In this document: piece after piece, positions 1 through 8,239 of the stretch | Numbering within the stretch: position 1 is the stretch's first letter | Layout: every line of letters begins with the position of its first letter | Assembly: GCF_014127285.1 (NCBI RefSeq) | Contig: NZ_CP059901.1 | Span: forward strand, 1,798,001 to 1,862,000 | Origin: Mumia sp. ZJ1417 | Lineage (GTDB): Bacteria > Actinomycetota > Actinomycetes > Propionibacteriales > Nocardioidaceae | DNA: 64,000 nt | Reading direction: 5' to 3' | Notes under the pieces: generated by a model | What the model was told of the DNA's origin: nothing | The model's database searches: none | Seen by the model: only the letters and a program-made list of their open reading frames with translations | Position numbers and translations under genes: made by a program

Positions 1-1
1 G

Positions 2-1024
2 GTCCGCCTGCGCAGCGAGTCGATCAGACGCGGGGATCCTATGGACCCTCGGGACGTCGCCGTGAAGGGCGCGATGGATCAGACGTCGTTCAGCGACCGG
101 TTCCTCCCGGCGTTCGGGGGGCGGACGGCGCCGGTGGGGACCCATGAGAATGGGCCCGGTGCGGGAACGCTCGAGGCGACGCCGCACGGAGACGTGCACG
201 TCGCGGTCGGCGGCCGGGTCCCGCTGGGTCTGATGTCACGCTTCGAGACGGCAGGGCAGGACCCCGTGTTCTGGCTGCACCACGCGAACATCGACCGGCT
301 GTGGGAGGTGTGGTTGCGACAGCCCCGCCGCCGCAACCCGCGGGAGCGGCAGTGGCGAGACGCTCGATGGGTCTTTGGAACCGGCGGGACGACGACATCG
401 ATGACGACCGAGCAGGTGATCGACCCTCGTCGGCCACCGCTGGGCTATCGCTACTCCGACATGCCCGAGAGGGGCGCCCGGGAGGCGTTCGGCGAGCCGA
501 CGGGCGAGGGGGAAGAGTTCGGCGAGGAGGAGACGCGTCCTCCTGAGCTGGTCGGAGCATCGAGCGGCCCGGTGCCGATCCGGTCCGGCCCGTCCTCGGT
601 GCCGATCGACGTCAGCGCGCCGCGTGGTCCGCTCGCGCGCCTCGTCGACGAGGCCGGCACGGTGCCGCCCGGCTCCCGGGTCTTCCTCCGGCTCGAGAAC
701 ATCACCGCGACCCGGCTCAGCGCGGGTCCCGTCCTCGTCCACGTGAACGTGCCGGCCGGTACCCGCGCGACGGAGTTCCCTGATCGTGAGGTCGGTCAGC
801 TGCCGATGTTCGGTGTCATCGAGGCATCGCGGCGAAGCGACACCCACAGCGGCAGCGGCAAGAACGCGACGTTCGAGATCACGAAGATCGTGAAGGCGTT
901 GTCCGCAGCCGGTCAGTGGGACCCCAAGAAGCTGACCGTGGCGTTCACGCCCTTGCCCGACAAGTCGGGCCGCACGGAGGAAGGTGACATCTCGGTCGGC
1001 CGCGTGAGCCTCTTCTACTCATGA
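2..1024 (+). CDS. Tyrosinase-family copper enzyme, C-terminal part (5' end outside window)
   Basis: The reading frame is open to the left window edge, so the start and the CuA site are missing. The visible part carries the CuB half of a type-3 copper site. A first pair of histidines sits in TPHGDVH (H49 and H53, counting from the ATG at 41), and the third in DPVFWLHHANIDRLWEVW around residue 80. That motif is the hallmark of tyrosinases/polyphenol oxidases, which hydroxylate monophenols and oxidise diphenols. A C-terminal extension of about 200 residues follows and looks beta-rich; plant-type polyphenol oxidases also carry a C-terminal domain there. No caddie protein (MelC1 type) is seen beside it. 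The stop codon overlaps the ATG of the next gene (ATGA), so the two are probably translationally coupled. The family call is firm; the substrate is not known. Confidence 0.88.
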   Translation, partial: VRLRSESIRRGDPMDPRDVAVKGAMDQTSFSDRFLPAFGGRTAPVGTHENGPGAGTLEATPHGDVHVAVGGRVPLGLMSRFETAGQDPVFWLHHANIDRLWEVWLRQPRRRNPRERQWRDARWVFGTGGTTTSMTTEQVIDPRRPPLGYRYSDMPERGAREAFGEPTGEGEEFGEEETRPPELVGASSGPVPIRSGPSSVPIDVSAPRGPLARLVDEAGTVPPGSRVFLRLENITATRLSAGPVLVHVNVPAGTRATEFPDREVGQLPMFGVIEASRRSDTHSGSGKNATFEITKIVKALSAAGQWDPKKLTVAFTPLPDKSGRTEEGDISVGRVSLFYS

Positions 1025-1776
1025 GCACGGCCGGCCTCGTTGTACGGACGCACTGGTACCACCCCGAGTGGTGTGCCGTGGCGCTCGCTGCCGCGGCATG
1101 GGCATCGCTGCTTGCCGTCGGGCTGGGCGAGCCAGGCCACTTCTTCGGGTCGGGTGAGGTCCACCCTCCGCTGCACGCGCTGTCGCACGCGGCGGTGATG
1201 TCGACGGCGATGATGGTGCCGTTCGTCCTGCCGCAGGTCGCCCATGTCGCGCACACCAGCCTCTGGCCGCGGCGCTACCGGGCCGCGGTCGCCTATCTCG
1301 TCGGCTACCTCGCGGTGTGGACGGTCGTCGCTGCCGTCACGATCACGCTCGGGGGACTCCTGGCCACCGCGATCGGGTGGCGCCCCGCGATCGTGGTCGG
1401 CTTCGCGGTCGCGGTGGTGGCGTACGTCGCTCCTGGCCGCCAACGCCTCGTGCGCCAGTGCGCCATGACGAGGCCGCTCGCGCCGCGTGGGTGGCGCGCT
1501 GATCGTGACTGCGCCCGCTATGGCATGGCGACCGCGAGGCGGTGCGTCGCGACGTGCTGGGTGCTCATGACGGCGGTGATGATCGGGCACGGACTCGTCG
1601 TGATGGCCCTTGCCACTGTGCTCGGCGTGGTCGAGCGCCGACGCGGCGGCAACGTCTCACGAGCGGACGGCGCGCTCGTCGTGGTCGGTCTGGGGCTGCT
1701 CTCGCTCGCGCTCTCGTACGGGGTGGTCGGCGGCGAGGCGCCGTTGCCCGGGCACCCCGCCGAGCACCAGCACTGA
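1021..1776 (+). CDS. DUF2182-type integral membrane protein coupled to tyrosinase
   Basis: A 251-residue polytopic membrane protein. The segment MSTAMMVPFVLPQV around residues 60-73 and the later GMATARRCVATCW...LM block (about residues 162-180) match the DUF2182 family of predicted metal-binding integral membrane proteins. Several hydrophobic helices are visible. The start ATG lies inside the tyrosinase stop (ATGA), implying one transcript and coupled translation. DUF2182 proteins have no settled function. Coupling to a copper enzyme makes a role in copper supply or in handling the oxidised product a reasonable inference, but no Cys/Met-rich copper motif is obvious. Confidence 0.75.
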   Translation: MSTAGLVVRTHWYHPEWCAVALAAAAWASLLAVGLGEPGHFFGSGEVHPPLHALSHAAVMSTAMMVPFVLPQVAHVAHTSLWPRRYRAAVAYLVGYLAVWTVVAAVTITLGGLLATAIGWRPAIVVGFAVAVVAYVAPGRQRLVRQCAMTRPLAPRGWRADRDCARYGMATARRCVATCWVLMTAVMIGHGLVVMALATVLGVVERRRGGNVSRADGALVVVGLGLLSLALSYGVVGGEAPLPGHPAEHQH

Positions 1777-1789
1777 GCGGCCGGGATCG

Positions 1790-2110
1790 TCAGCGCAGGC
1801 TCTCGGGCGACAGCTCCGCAGCGAGGACAGAGGCCTGGTAGGCCGTCAGGATGACCTCGGGAGTGCCCGGTCCGCCGGGAAAGACCAGCGCGAAGGTGGG
1901 CTCGCCGGTCTCAGGATCGACGCCGCTGAGGCTCAGGAAGACCTCCTCGCCGAACGACCGGCAGGGAGCGCCGACCTCGTGGGGTATCGCGCAGAACCGG
2001 ACGCAGGTCGGGTATGGCCAGTCAGGACCCGCGCTGCTCGGCGGAAGGTGCGCGGCGCGCTTGCCGTACGTGACCCCTCCCGGGCTCACGGTCGCAGGGT
2101 CGTCGCTCAT
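1790..2110 (-). CDS. Hypothetical protein, 106 aa
   Basis: A small acidic protein starting MSDDPATVSP at the ATG ending at 2110. It has three cysteines in the middle (CVRFCAIPHEVGAPC, about residues 36-50) and no signal peptide or membrane segment. I do not recognise a family. It lies divergent to the phosphotransferase gene downstream and convergent with the DUF2182 gene. The third-position G/C bias supports it being real. Confidence 0.5.
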   Translation of the reverse strand: MSDDPATVSPGGVTYGKRAAHLPPSSAGPDWPYPTCVRFCAIPHEVGAPCRSFGEEVFLSLSGVDPETGEPTFALVFPGGPGTPEVILTAYQASVLAAELSPESLR

Positions 2111-2192
2111 GCGGACCAGGATGGCGGTTGTCCGGGTCAGTGGTCCAGTGCGTGTGTCTCCAGTGGTGGATCATGCGGCCTACCATCGACCG

Positions 2193-3110
2193 GTGCCCCC
2201 GATGCCTGCCGCCGAGATCGACGTCACCGTGCCGCTCGTGCGAGGCCTCCTTGAGGCCCAGCATCCCGACCTCGCGGCCCTCCCGCTGAGGGTCGTCGCG
2301 AACGGCTGGGACAACGTGGTGCTGCGGCTCGGTGACACGCTGGCGCTCCGGATGCCGCGCCGTGCGCTCGCAGCCGCCCTCGTCCGCCACGAGCAGGAGT
2401 GGTTGCCGGTCCTCGCGCCGCACCTCCCGGCCCGCGTCCCCGCGCCCGTACGCACCGGGAAGCCGAGTGACGGCACCCGCGGGCCGGCGTACCCGTGGGC
2501 GTGGAGCATCGTGCCGTGGTTCCCCGGGCAGGCGGTGGGAGACCTGACCCTCGGCGAGCGCGGAGGACTGATGGAGCCGCTCGCCGCGTTCGTGGTCGCG
2601 CTGCACCGTCCGGCTCCTGCCGAGGCGCCCGCGAGCGCGTACCGGGGAGTGCCGCTCTCTGCGCGCGACGACGGCATGCGCGAACGGCTCGCGACCGGCC
2701 ACGTGCCGTACGCCGACGTGCTCCTCGCCCTCTGGGACCGGCTCCTGCCGACGCCGCCCTGGGACGGGCCCGCGCTGTGGGTCCACGGCGACCTGCACCC
2801 GGCGAACCTGCTGGCCGCGCCGTCCGCGGACGGGTCGCCCACGCTCTCCGCGGTGATCGACTTCGGCGACGTCACGTCCGGCGACCCCGCCAGTGACCTC
2901 GCGACGGCGTGGCTGACGTTCGGGCCGCGGGACCGGGCGGTGTTCCGCCGGCGCGTGTCGGAGGCAGGCTACGCCGACGACGCGACCTGGGACCGTGCTC
3001 TCGCATGGGCAGCGTTGTTCGGGACCCTGCTTGTCACCTCGTCCGACGATGCCCCGATGCTGCGCGCGATCGGCGAGCACACGCTCGCGCAGGTGCTCGC
3101 CGACGCCTGA
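2193..3110 (+). CDS. Aminoglycoside phosphotransferase (APH)-family kinase
   Basis: A small-molecule kinase of the APH/choline-kinase fold. The Brenner-type catalytic motif HGDLHPANLL is near residue 195, followed by the metal-binding IDFGDVTSGDPASDLA about 28 residues later. The N-terminal lobe shows GWDNVVLRLGD...ALRMPR, which supplies the nucleotide-binding lysine/arginine region. The start is taken as GTG 2193 or ATG 2202. The frame is open further upstream, but that part overlaps the divergent hypothetical gene and is not protein-like. Members phosphorylate aminoglycosides, macrolides or metabolites; the sequence does not say which, and resistance should not be assumed. Confidence 0.85.
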   Translation: MPPMPAAEIDVTVPLVRGLLEAQHPDLAALPLRVVANGWDNVVLRLGDTLALRMPRRALAAALVRHEQEWLPVLAPHLPARVPAPVRTGKPSDGTRGPAYPWAWSIVPWFPGQAVGDLTLGERGGLMEPLAAFVVALHRPAPAEAPASAYRGVPLSARDDGMRERLATGHVPYADVLLALWDRLLPTPPWDGPALWVHGDLHPANLLAAPSADGSPTLSAVIDFGDVTSGDPASDLATAWLTFGPRDRAVFRRRVSEAGYADDATWDRALAWAALFGTLLVTSSDDAPMLRAIGEHTLAQVLADA

Positions 3111-3191
3111 GCGCCCTCGACGTCGGCGGCGTCGACGTGGTCTGCTGTGAACCATCCGGCCCCCCAGGACGTGGTAGAGGGCGGAGGTGTC

Positions 3192-3701
3192 ATGTCCGAG
3201 AGCCCCGACGCGGTGATGGAGCGGCTCCACGACGCCCATGCGGAGGCGCTGTGGCGGTTCTGCCTGCGTCTGACCGGGTACGACCGGGCACGGTCGGAGG
3301 ATGTCGTCCAGGAGACCCTGCTCCGCGCCTGGCGTGCAGCGCCGACGCTCGAGCGCTCTCAGGGCTCGGTGCGCGCGTGGCTGTTCACCGTGGCGCGCAA
3401 CATCGTCATCGACGACTGGAGGGCGAGGAAAGTGCGAGGTGAGGTCGTCGTCGCGGACGTGCCCGACGCCGGCGAGTCGGATCGTACGGACCAGCTCTTG
3501 ACCTCCTGGATGGTCGCCGATGCGCTGACACAGCTGTCGGACGAGCACCGCGCCGTCCTTGTGGAGTGCTACTTCCGGGGCGCGTCGGTCGCCGATGCCG
3601 CCACGCGCCTCGGGGTGCCGACCGGGACCGTGAAGTCGCGCACGCACTACGCTCTGCGGGCCTTGCGCCTCGCGCTCGAAGAGAGAGGGGTGACGGCATG
3701 A
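3192..3701 (+). CDS. ECF-subfamily RNA polymerase sigma factor
   Basis: A 169-residue group 4 sigma factor. Region 2 runs from about residue 10 to 75 (ALWRFCLRLTG, SEDVVQETLLRAWR, VRAWLFTVARNIVIDDWRA). Region 4 runs from about residue 105 to 160 (LSDEHRAVLVECYFRG, VADAATRLGVPTGTVKSRTHYALRALR). The start at ATG 3192 is preferred because GGAGG lies just upstream; a longer in-frame start at 3147 is possible. The stop overlaps the ATG of the anti-sigma gene (ATGA), the usual arrangement for a sigma/anti-sigma pair. The pair resembles SigK/RskA-type systems, but the stimulus is unknown. Confidence 0.93.
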   Translation: MSESPDAVMERLHDAHAEALWRFCLRLTGYDRARSEDVVQETLLRAWRAAPTLERSQGSVRAWLFTVARNIVIDDWRARKVRGEVVVADVPDAGESDRTDQLLTSWMVADALTQLSDEHRAVLVECYFRGASVADAATRLGVPTGTVKSRTHYALRALRLALEERGVTA

Positions 3702-4438
3702 CGTGTCCCTACGAGCATCTCGACGGTGCGTACGTCCTGGGATCGCTGTCCACCGCGGACCGGCTCGAGTTTGAGAACCACCTCGCGGGGTGCGAGGCGT
3801 GCCAGCAGGCGGTCCAGGAGCTCGCCGGACTTCCCGGGCTGCTGTCGAAGGTGCCCGTCGACGTCTGGGACCCGCCCGAGACGGACGAGCCCTTGCCCGA
3901 GAGCCTGCGGCCGACCGTCCTGGCGCTCGCCGCACGGCAGCGGCAGCGGCGTCGGTGGGTGAGCGTCGGCATCGCCGCAGCCGCTGCGGTCGCGGTGGTG
4001 GCCGGCGGCTTCGCGGCCGGGGCGCAGTGGGGGAGCCGCGACGAGCCCGCTGCGCAGAACCCCCCGACGAGCCAGCCCACCACCGAGCCGACGAGCCAGC
4101 CCACCACCGAGCCGACGGGCACGCCGATGGTGCCGGCCGAGGAGGAGACCTCGATGACGGCGCAGCTCGCGCTGAGCACCGTCGCGTGGGGGACGAAGCT
4201 GGCGCTCACCTGCAGCTATCCGACGGCAGGACCGTACGAGGGCGAGTACGGCGGTGCGGCGACGTACGCACTGGTCGTCCTCACCCGCGACGGACAGGAA
4301 GAGCATGTGGCGACGTGGCGGGGGCTGCCGGGCAAGACGATGCACCTGACGGCAGCCACCGCGACGCCGCGTGCCGACATCGCGTCAGTGGAGGTGCGCG
4401 ACGCCGACGGATCCGCCGTGCTGCGTACCCCCGCGTGA
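3698..4438 (+). CDS. Membrane-anchored zinc anti-sigma factor (RskA-like)
   Basis: A 246-residue partner of the preceding sigma factor. The N-terminal cytoplasmic domain has the zinc anti-sigma signature HLAGCEACQ (H-x3-C-x2-C) near residue 30, after an upstream Cys/His pair (CPYEHLDGAYVLGSLS). One transmembrane helix follows at about residues 88-110 (GIAAAAAVAVVAGGFAAGA). Next come a Thr/Pro-rich linker made of a short repeat and an extracytoplasmic domain with the WGT...YALVV...TW..LPG pattern of RskA-type C-termini. In this family the inner domain holds the sigma factor until regulated proteolysis releases it. The last 54 bases overlap the convergent gene ending at 4385. Confidence 0.9.
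   Translation: MTCPYEHLDGAYVLGSLSTADRLEFENHLAGCEACQQAVQELAGLPGLLSKVPVDVWDPPETDEPLPESLRPTVLALAARQRQRRRWVSVGIAAAAAVAVVAGGFAAGAQWGSRDEPAAQNPPTSQPTTEPTSQPTTEPTGTPMVPAEEETSMTAQLALSTVAWGTKLALTCSYPTAGPYEGEYGGAATYALVVLTRDGQEEHVATWRGLPGKTMHLTAATATPRADIASVEVRDADGSAVLRTPA
4067..4114 (+). repeat. 24-bp perfect tandem repeat (two copies) in the anti-sigma linker
   Basis: The unit starting acgagccagcccaccacc is present twice in tandem (4067-4090 and 4091-4114). It encodes the TSQPTTEP repeat of the linker just outside the membrane helix. Because the unit is a multiple of three, slippage would change linker length without a frameshift. Confidence 0.95.
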
Positions 4439-4786
4439 GAGGTAGCCCTCGCGTGAGGCGGCGGCGACGGCGAGGATCACGGCGAGCACCTCGCTGATCG
4501 CGGCCACCCATGCGTACCAGCTCCAGCCGGTCTCGACGCCGAACAGGCCGACCGTCGCAGAGATCAGGAACGCCACGAGCGTCGCGAGGCCGAAGCCGGC
4601 GGTGAGGAACAGCGGGATCCAGTGCTTCCAGGTCACGAGCAGGACGGCGATCACGACACCGGCGACGACGTTGACGACGAACAGGCCGCCGACCGTCCCT
4701 TGGTCCTTGACGCCGTCCAGCCACAACCGCAGGTGGACGACTGCGGAGACGAGCACGGTGAGTGCTGCGACGATGCGAATGTTCAT
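4385..4786 (-). CDS. Small polytopic membrane protein, 133 aa
   Basis: It starts MNIRIVAALTVLVSAVVHLRL and has about four hydrophobic helices (roughly residues 5-22, 33-52, 56-78 and 86-106) with a short hydrophilic tail. The start ATG at 4786 overlaps the stop of the upstream fusion gene (ATGA) and has AAGGAA upstream, so it is translated with that gene. Similar small four-helix membrane proteins are common in actinobacteria and mostly uncharacterised. Its position suggests it assists the phosphatidyltransferase/sulfatase fusion; that is inference. Confidence 0.7.
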   Translation of the reverse strand: MNIRIVAALTVLVSAVVHLRLWLDGVKDQGTVGGLFVVNVVAGVVIAVLLVTWKHWIPLFLTAGFGLATLVAFLISATVGLFGVETGWSWYAWVAAISEVLAVILAVAAASREGYLSRGGTQHGGSVGVAHLH

Positions 4787-7128
4787 GACGGGTTCCTTCC
4801 CTCGAGGCTGAATGTTCTGAGGAACGTGTTGCGGAAGCGGTCCATCGGCCAGACGGGCGCGTCCGGAGCGGGGAGAAGCCCGGGCCGCCAGTCCCACCCC
4901 GTGATCGCGCGGAGGACCTGGGGGTCCTGCGCGATCACGGAGACCGGGACGTCGCGCCCGGGGTCGCGGCCGCTCACGGAGCGGTGCGGCTGGTGGTCCC
5001 CGAGAGCGATGACCACCAGATTCGGGTCGCGGTAGTGGTCCAGGTAGGAGACGAGCGCCTGCCAGCTGTAGACGATCGAGCGGCCGTAGAGCTCTCGGAC
5101 CCGGTCGGGATCACCGACGGCCTGGCGGGGTGACAGGCCCTGGGACGGCATGTCGTCGAAGACCGAGCCGTCGCCGACCTCGTCCCAGCCGACCATGCGG
5201 GGGAGCGGGGTCCACGGGTGGTGGCTGGAGACGAGATCGATCTCCGCCATCACCGGTCGGCGATCCTTGCCTGCCAGCTCGAGGCGGTGCAGCGCGGCGA
5301 GCACGTACTGGTCGGGCATCGTCGCATAGCTGAACGCGGGGCCGCGATAGCCCACGTCCGCTGCGCCGTACAGCCGGTCGACGCCGTAGAAGCGCGCGCC
5401 CTGCGGCCACGGCCGCGTCGTGGCAGGTGCGTCGAGCACCGTGCGCCATCCGGCGCGGCCGAACGCCGCGCTGAGCGTGAGGCGCCGCGTGCTCAACAGC
5501 TGGTCGTAGCGCTGCTGGCTGTCGACCCAGAGCCCGGACTGCATCGTGGCGTGGGCCAGCCAGCTCCCTCCGCCGAAGGTCGGCGAGGTGAGGTACGCGC
5601 TGCGCGTCGCATACCCGGCCGCCGTGAGGCGCTGTGTCCCCCGGACCAGCGCCGAGGACACCGCCGGCGAGAAGCGGGAGCCCTCGACGGCGACGCGGCC
5701 GTAGCTCTCGACGAAGACGAGGAGCACATCCTTGCCGCGCAGGGCGGTCAGCAGCCGGTCGGGTGGGACGTTCGCGTACGGATCGTGGCGGATCGCCGCA
5801 CCGAACGCCTTGCGGTCAGCGAGGTCCGCGCGCAGGCGCGTGACCTGGTCGTATGCGGCCGTGGTCGTCGAGGCGGTCGCGACACCGGCGCCGCCGGGGA
5901 TCCGCGCACCCGTCACGGTCGCGCCCACCCAGAGCAGCGCCATGAGCGCAGCGACACCGAGCGCCAGCGCTCGCCGTCCGCGGGCCACGCGGGCCAGGCG
6001 CAGCAGGCTCCACGGCAGCGTCACCGCGAGCGCGACGACGGCCAGCACGAGTGCGGCGACGGCGCCCACCGCCGCGGCTCTGCCGATCGAGTCCACGAGC
6101 ACGCCGAAGCCGGGCCCGAGGTAGTAGCCGTCGTTGAGCAGGTCGAACGGGCGGTCGAAGACGCCCCAGAACACCCCTTCGAGGACCTTGAGCAGGACCA
6201 CGACAGCGATCACGAGCCCAGCGCCGACCGCGGCTGCTCGGGCGGCGCGGGGCGGGACCAGCACCGCCAACCCCAGGAGCACCGCCCCCTCCAGCGGGAC
6301 GCGCAGCAGGCTCGAGGCAGACAGATCGGTCGCGCGGTCGGGAAGGACGAGCGCGGCCCAGACGACGAGGGCTGCCGCCGCCGTCGCTGCCGGTGCGACG
6401 ACTGCCGGCGCGGGACGGGCCGTACGACCGCGGGCGCGGTGCCGCCACAGCCAGCGCACCTGCCACCCGAACGACTCGGAGAGAAGAGCGAGCGCCGCGA
6501 CCAGCACGCCGAGCGCGACCGTACGGGGCAGCACTCCCGCGACGACGACGGTGAGGGCGACACCCTGGACAGCCGCCACGACCTTCGCCCACGGGCGTAC
6601 GGGGGTCGGCTCACGCAGCCAGGGGAGGACGGCCGCCGCGGCCAGCAGGAGGTAGCGCGCCGCCCCGATCACCAGGACCCAGGCAACGGACCAGCCGAGG
6701 GACCGGACGACGGCCACGCTCAGCACGAGGACGAGCAGCGCATCGACCTCCATGTCGAACCGGGCGCCGAGGGTGCTCACGGTGCCGGTACGGCGCGCGA
6801 CGCGGCCGTCGACGAGATCGAGCACGAGGGCGAGTGCCGCGAGGCTGACGAGAACGACGAGGGCGCGACCCCGCAGATCCGTACCGACGGCGAGCGCGGC
6901 CACCGCCACGGTGAGGACCGAGCGGGAGAGCGTGACCGCGTTCGCGGACCCGAACCGCCGCGTCCGCGTCCGTACGAGAGCGCGGCCCAGCAGGACGGCG
7001 ACCCCGACCGCCAGGACGCCGCCGCCGACCCAGCCCACCTCGCTGAGCCCGACCCGCAGGTCGAGCAGCACGACCATCAGCAGCGATGCGGTCAGGCCGA
7101 CCCACGGCCAACGTTGAACCTCCGGCAC
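4783..7128 (-). CDS. Fusion: CDP-alcohol phosphatidyltransferase + sulfatase/alkaline-phosphatase-superfamily membrane enzyme
   Basis: A 781-residue protein joining two enzymes usually encoded separately. Residues about 60-215 carry the complete CDP-alcohol phosphotransferase signature D-x2-D-G-x2-A-R-x8-G-x3-D-x3-D (D104, D107, G108, A111-R112, G121, D125, D129) within membrane helices. Further helices run to about residue 460. The C-terminal third is a periplasm-facing sulfatase-type domain: LLVFVESYGR (metal-binding Glu), SPTFGGGSWLAH (nucleophile Ser/Thr region), EIDLVSSHHPW and ALGDHQPH (metal ligands). LtaS- and Ept-type transferases have this architecture. The start is GTG 7128, directly after GGAGGAG; the longer ATG frame to 7356 runs through the divergent promoter region. 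Inferred role: making and then remodelling a phospho-lipid or phospho-glycan head group. Confidence 0.85.
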   Translation of the reverse strand: MPEVQRWPWVGLTASLLMVVLLDLRVGLSEVGWVGGGVLAVGVAVLLGRALVRTRTRRFGSANAVTLSRSVLTVAVAALAVGTDLRGRALVVLVSLAALALVLDLVDGRVARRTGTVSTLGARFDMEVDALLVLVLSVAVVRSLGWSVAWVLVIGAARYLLLAAAAVLPWLREPTPVRPWAKVVAAVQGVALTVVVAGVLPRTVALGVLVAALALLSESFGWQVRWLWRHRARGRTARPAPAVVAPAATAAAALVVWAALVLPDRATDLSASSLLRVPLEGAVLLGLAVLVPPRAARAAAVGAGLVIAVVVLLKVLEGVFWGVFDRPFDLLNDGYYLGPGFGVLVDSIGRAAAVGAVAALVLAVVALAVTLPWSLLRLARVARGRRALALGVAALMALLWVGATVTGARIPGGAGVATASTTTAAYDQVTRLRADLADRKAFGAAIRHDPYANVPPDRLLTALRGKDVLLVFVESYGRVAVEGSRFSPAVSSALVRGTQRLTAAGYATRSAYLTSPTFGGGSWLAHATMQSGLWVDSQQRYDQLLSTRRLTLSAAFGRAGWRTVLDAPATTRPWPQGARFYGVDRLYGAADVGYRGPAFSYATMPDQYVLAALHRLELAGKDRRPVMAEIDLVSSHHPWTPLPRMVGWDEVGDGSVFDDMPSQGLSPRQAVGDPDRVRELYGRSIVYSWQALVSYLDHYRDPNLVVIALGDHQPHRSVSGRDPGRDVPVSVIAQDPQVLRAITGWDWRPGLLPAPDAPVWPMDRFRNTFLRTFSLEGRNPS

Positions 7129-7225
7129 GGCTCCTCCGTGTTCCTCGGTACATGACCAGAAACGGTCGCGATGACGGATCGGTTCAATCGGGCGGTGTCC
7201 AGCAGGGCAAGGGAGGTTCCCTCCG

Positions 7226-8239
7226 GTGACGAAGCAGGCGCAGGCGTTCTGGGTGCGCAAGCCCGGTGTCGGAGAGCTGCGCGACGCCCGCCTGCGCGAG
7301 CCTGGAGCCGACGAGGTCCTCGTGCGTACGCTGCGCTCGGGCATCAGCCGGGGCACCGAGGCCTTGGTGTTCGGGGGACGGGTCCCGCCCGATCAGTACG
7401 CGACCATGCGCGCCCCCTTCCAGGAGGGCGAGCTCCCCGGCCCCGTGAAGTACGGCTACCTGAACGTCGGCGTCGTCGAGCGCGGGCCCAGCGAGCTGCA
7501 AGACCGGACGGTCTTCTGCCTGTACCCGCACCAGACCGCGTATGTCGCGCCCGCTGCGGCCGTCGCCGTCGTCCCCGAGGGCGTGCCGCCGCAGCGGGCC
7601 GTCCTCGCCGGGACGGTGGAGACGGCGGTGAACGCCCTCTGGGACGCGCGCCCGCTCATGGGGGACCGGATCGCTGTCGTGGGCGCCGGGATGGTCGGGT
7701 GCTGCGTCGCTCGACTCCTCGCCCGCATCCCGGGCGTCGAGGTCACGCTCGTCGACACCGTTGCGGACCGGGCGTCGACGGCCTCGGCGCTGGGAGCAGG
7801 GTTCGCGGCACCGGACGCGGCGGGCGGCGGGTACGACCTCGTCCTCCATGCGAGTGCCACCGCCGCTGGACTCCAGTGCGCTCTCGACCTCCTTGCGACG
7901 GACGGCACCGTCGTCGACCTCAGCTGGTACGGCGACACATCCGTCGAGCTGCGTCTCGGCGGCGCTTTCCACTCCCGACGGCTGAGCATCCGCTCCAGCC
8001 AGGTCGGAACGGTCTCACCCGCGCGCGCCCACCGGCGCTCGACGCAGGATCGTCTCCGCCTTGCCCTCGAGCTGCTGCACGACGACGCGTTCGACGTGCT
8101 GCTGACGGGCCGCTCGCGGTTCGAGGACTTGCCGGTGACGATGGCGCGCCTGGTCTCCGGGGCAGGCGCGCCGTTGTGCCACGTCATCGAGTACGCCAGC
8201 GTCGATCGCGCGAGCGTCGACCAGATCGGCGGCGCGTGA
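7226..8239 (+). CDS. MDR-family (zinc-type alcohol dehydrogenase-like) oxidoreductase
   Basis: A 337-residue medium-chain dehydrogenase/reductase. The N-terminal GroES-like part is followed by a Rossmann fold with [16 protein letters not shown] near residues 153-168 and an acidic residue after the second strand (LVDT) that favours NAD. The usual zinc-site cysteines and histidines are not evident, so it may act without zinc. The GTG start at 7226 has GGGAGG nine bases upstream. It opens a rightward operon in which every following junction overlaps by one to four bases. In related actinobacteria this dehydrogenase precedes a pterin-synthase homologue and a glycosyltransferase; its substrate has not been established to my knowledge. 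Confidence 0.85.
   Translation: MTKQAQAFWVRKPGVGELRDARLREPGADEVLVRTLRSGISRGTEALVFGGRVPPDQYATMRAPFQEGELPGPVKYGYLNVGVVERGPSELQDRTVFCLYPHQTAYVAPAAAVAVVPEGVPPQRAVLAGTVETAVNALWDARPLMGDRIAVVGAGMVGCCVARLLARIPGVEVTLVDTVADRASTASALGAGFAAPDAAGGGYDLVLHASATAAGLQCALDLLATDGTVVDLSWYGDTSVELRLGGAFHSRRLSIRSSQVGTVSPARAHRRSTQDRLRLALELLHDDAFDVLLTGRSRFEDLPVTMARLVSGAGAPLCHVIEYASVDRASVDQIGGA

Noticed and set aside
2022-3935. 637-residue leftward frame
   Set aside because: Shadow of the APH, sigma and anti-sigma genes; no motif and Arg-rich throughout.
5218-7155. Long rightward frame opposite the phosphatidyltransferase/sulfatase fusion
   Set aside because: Low-complexity Arg/Gln/Asp/His composition; the opposite strand carries the full enzyme motifs.
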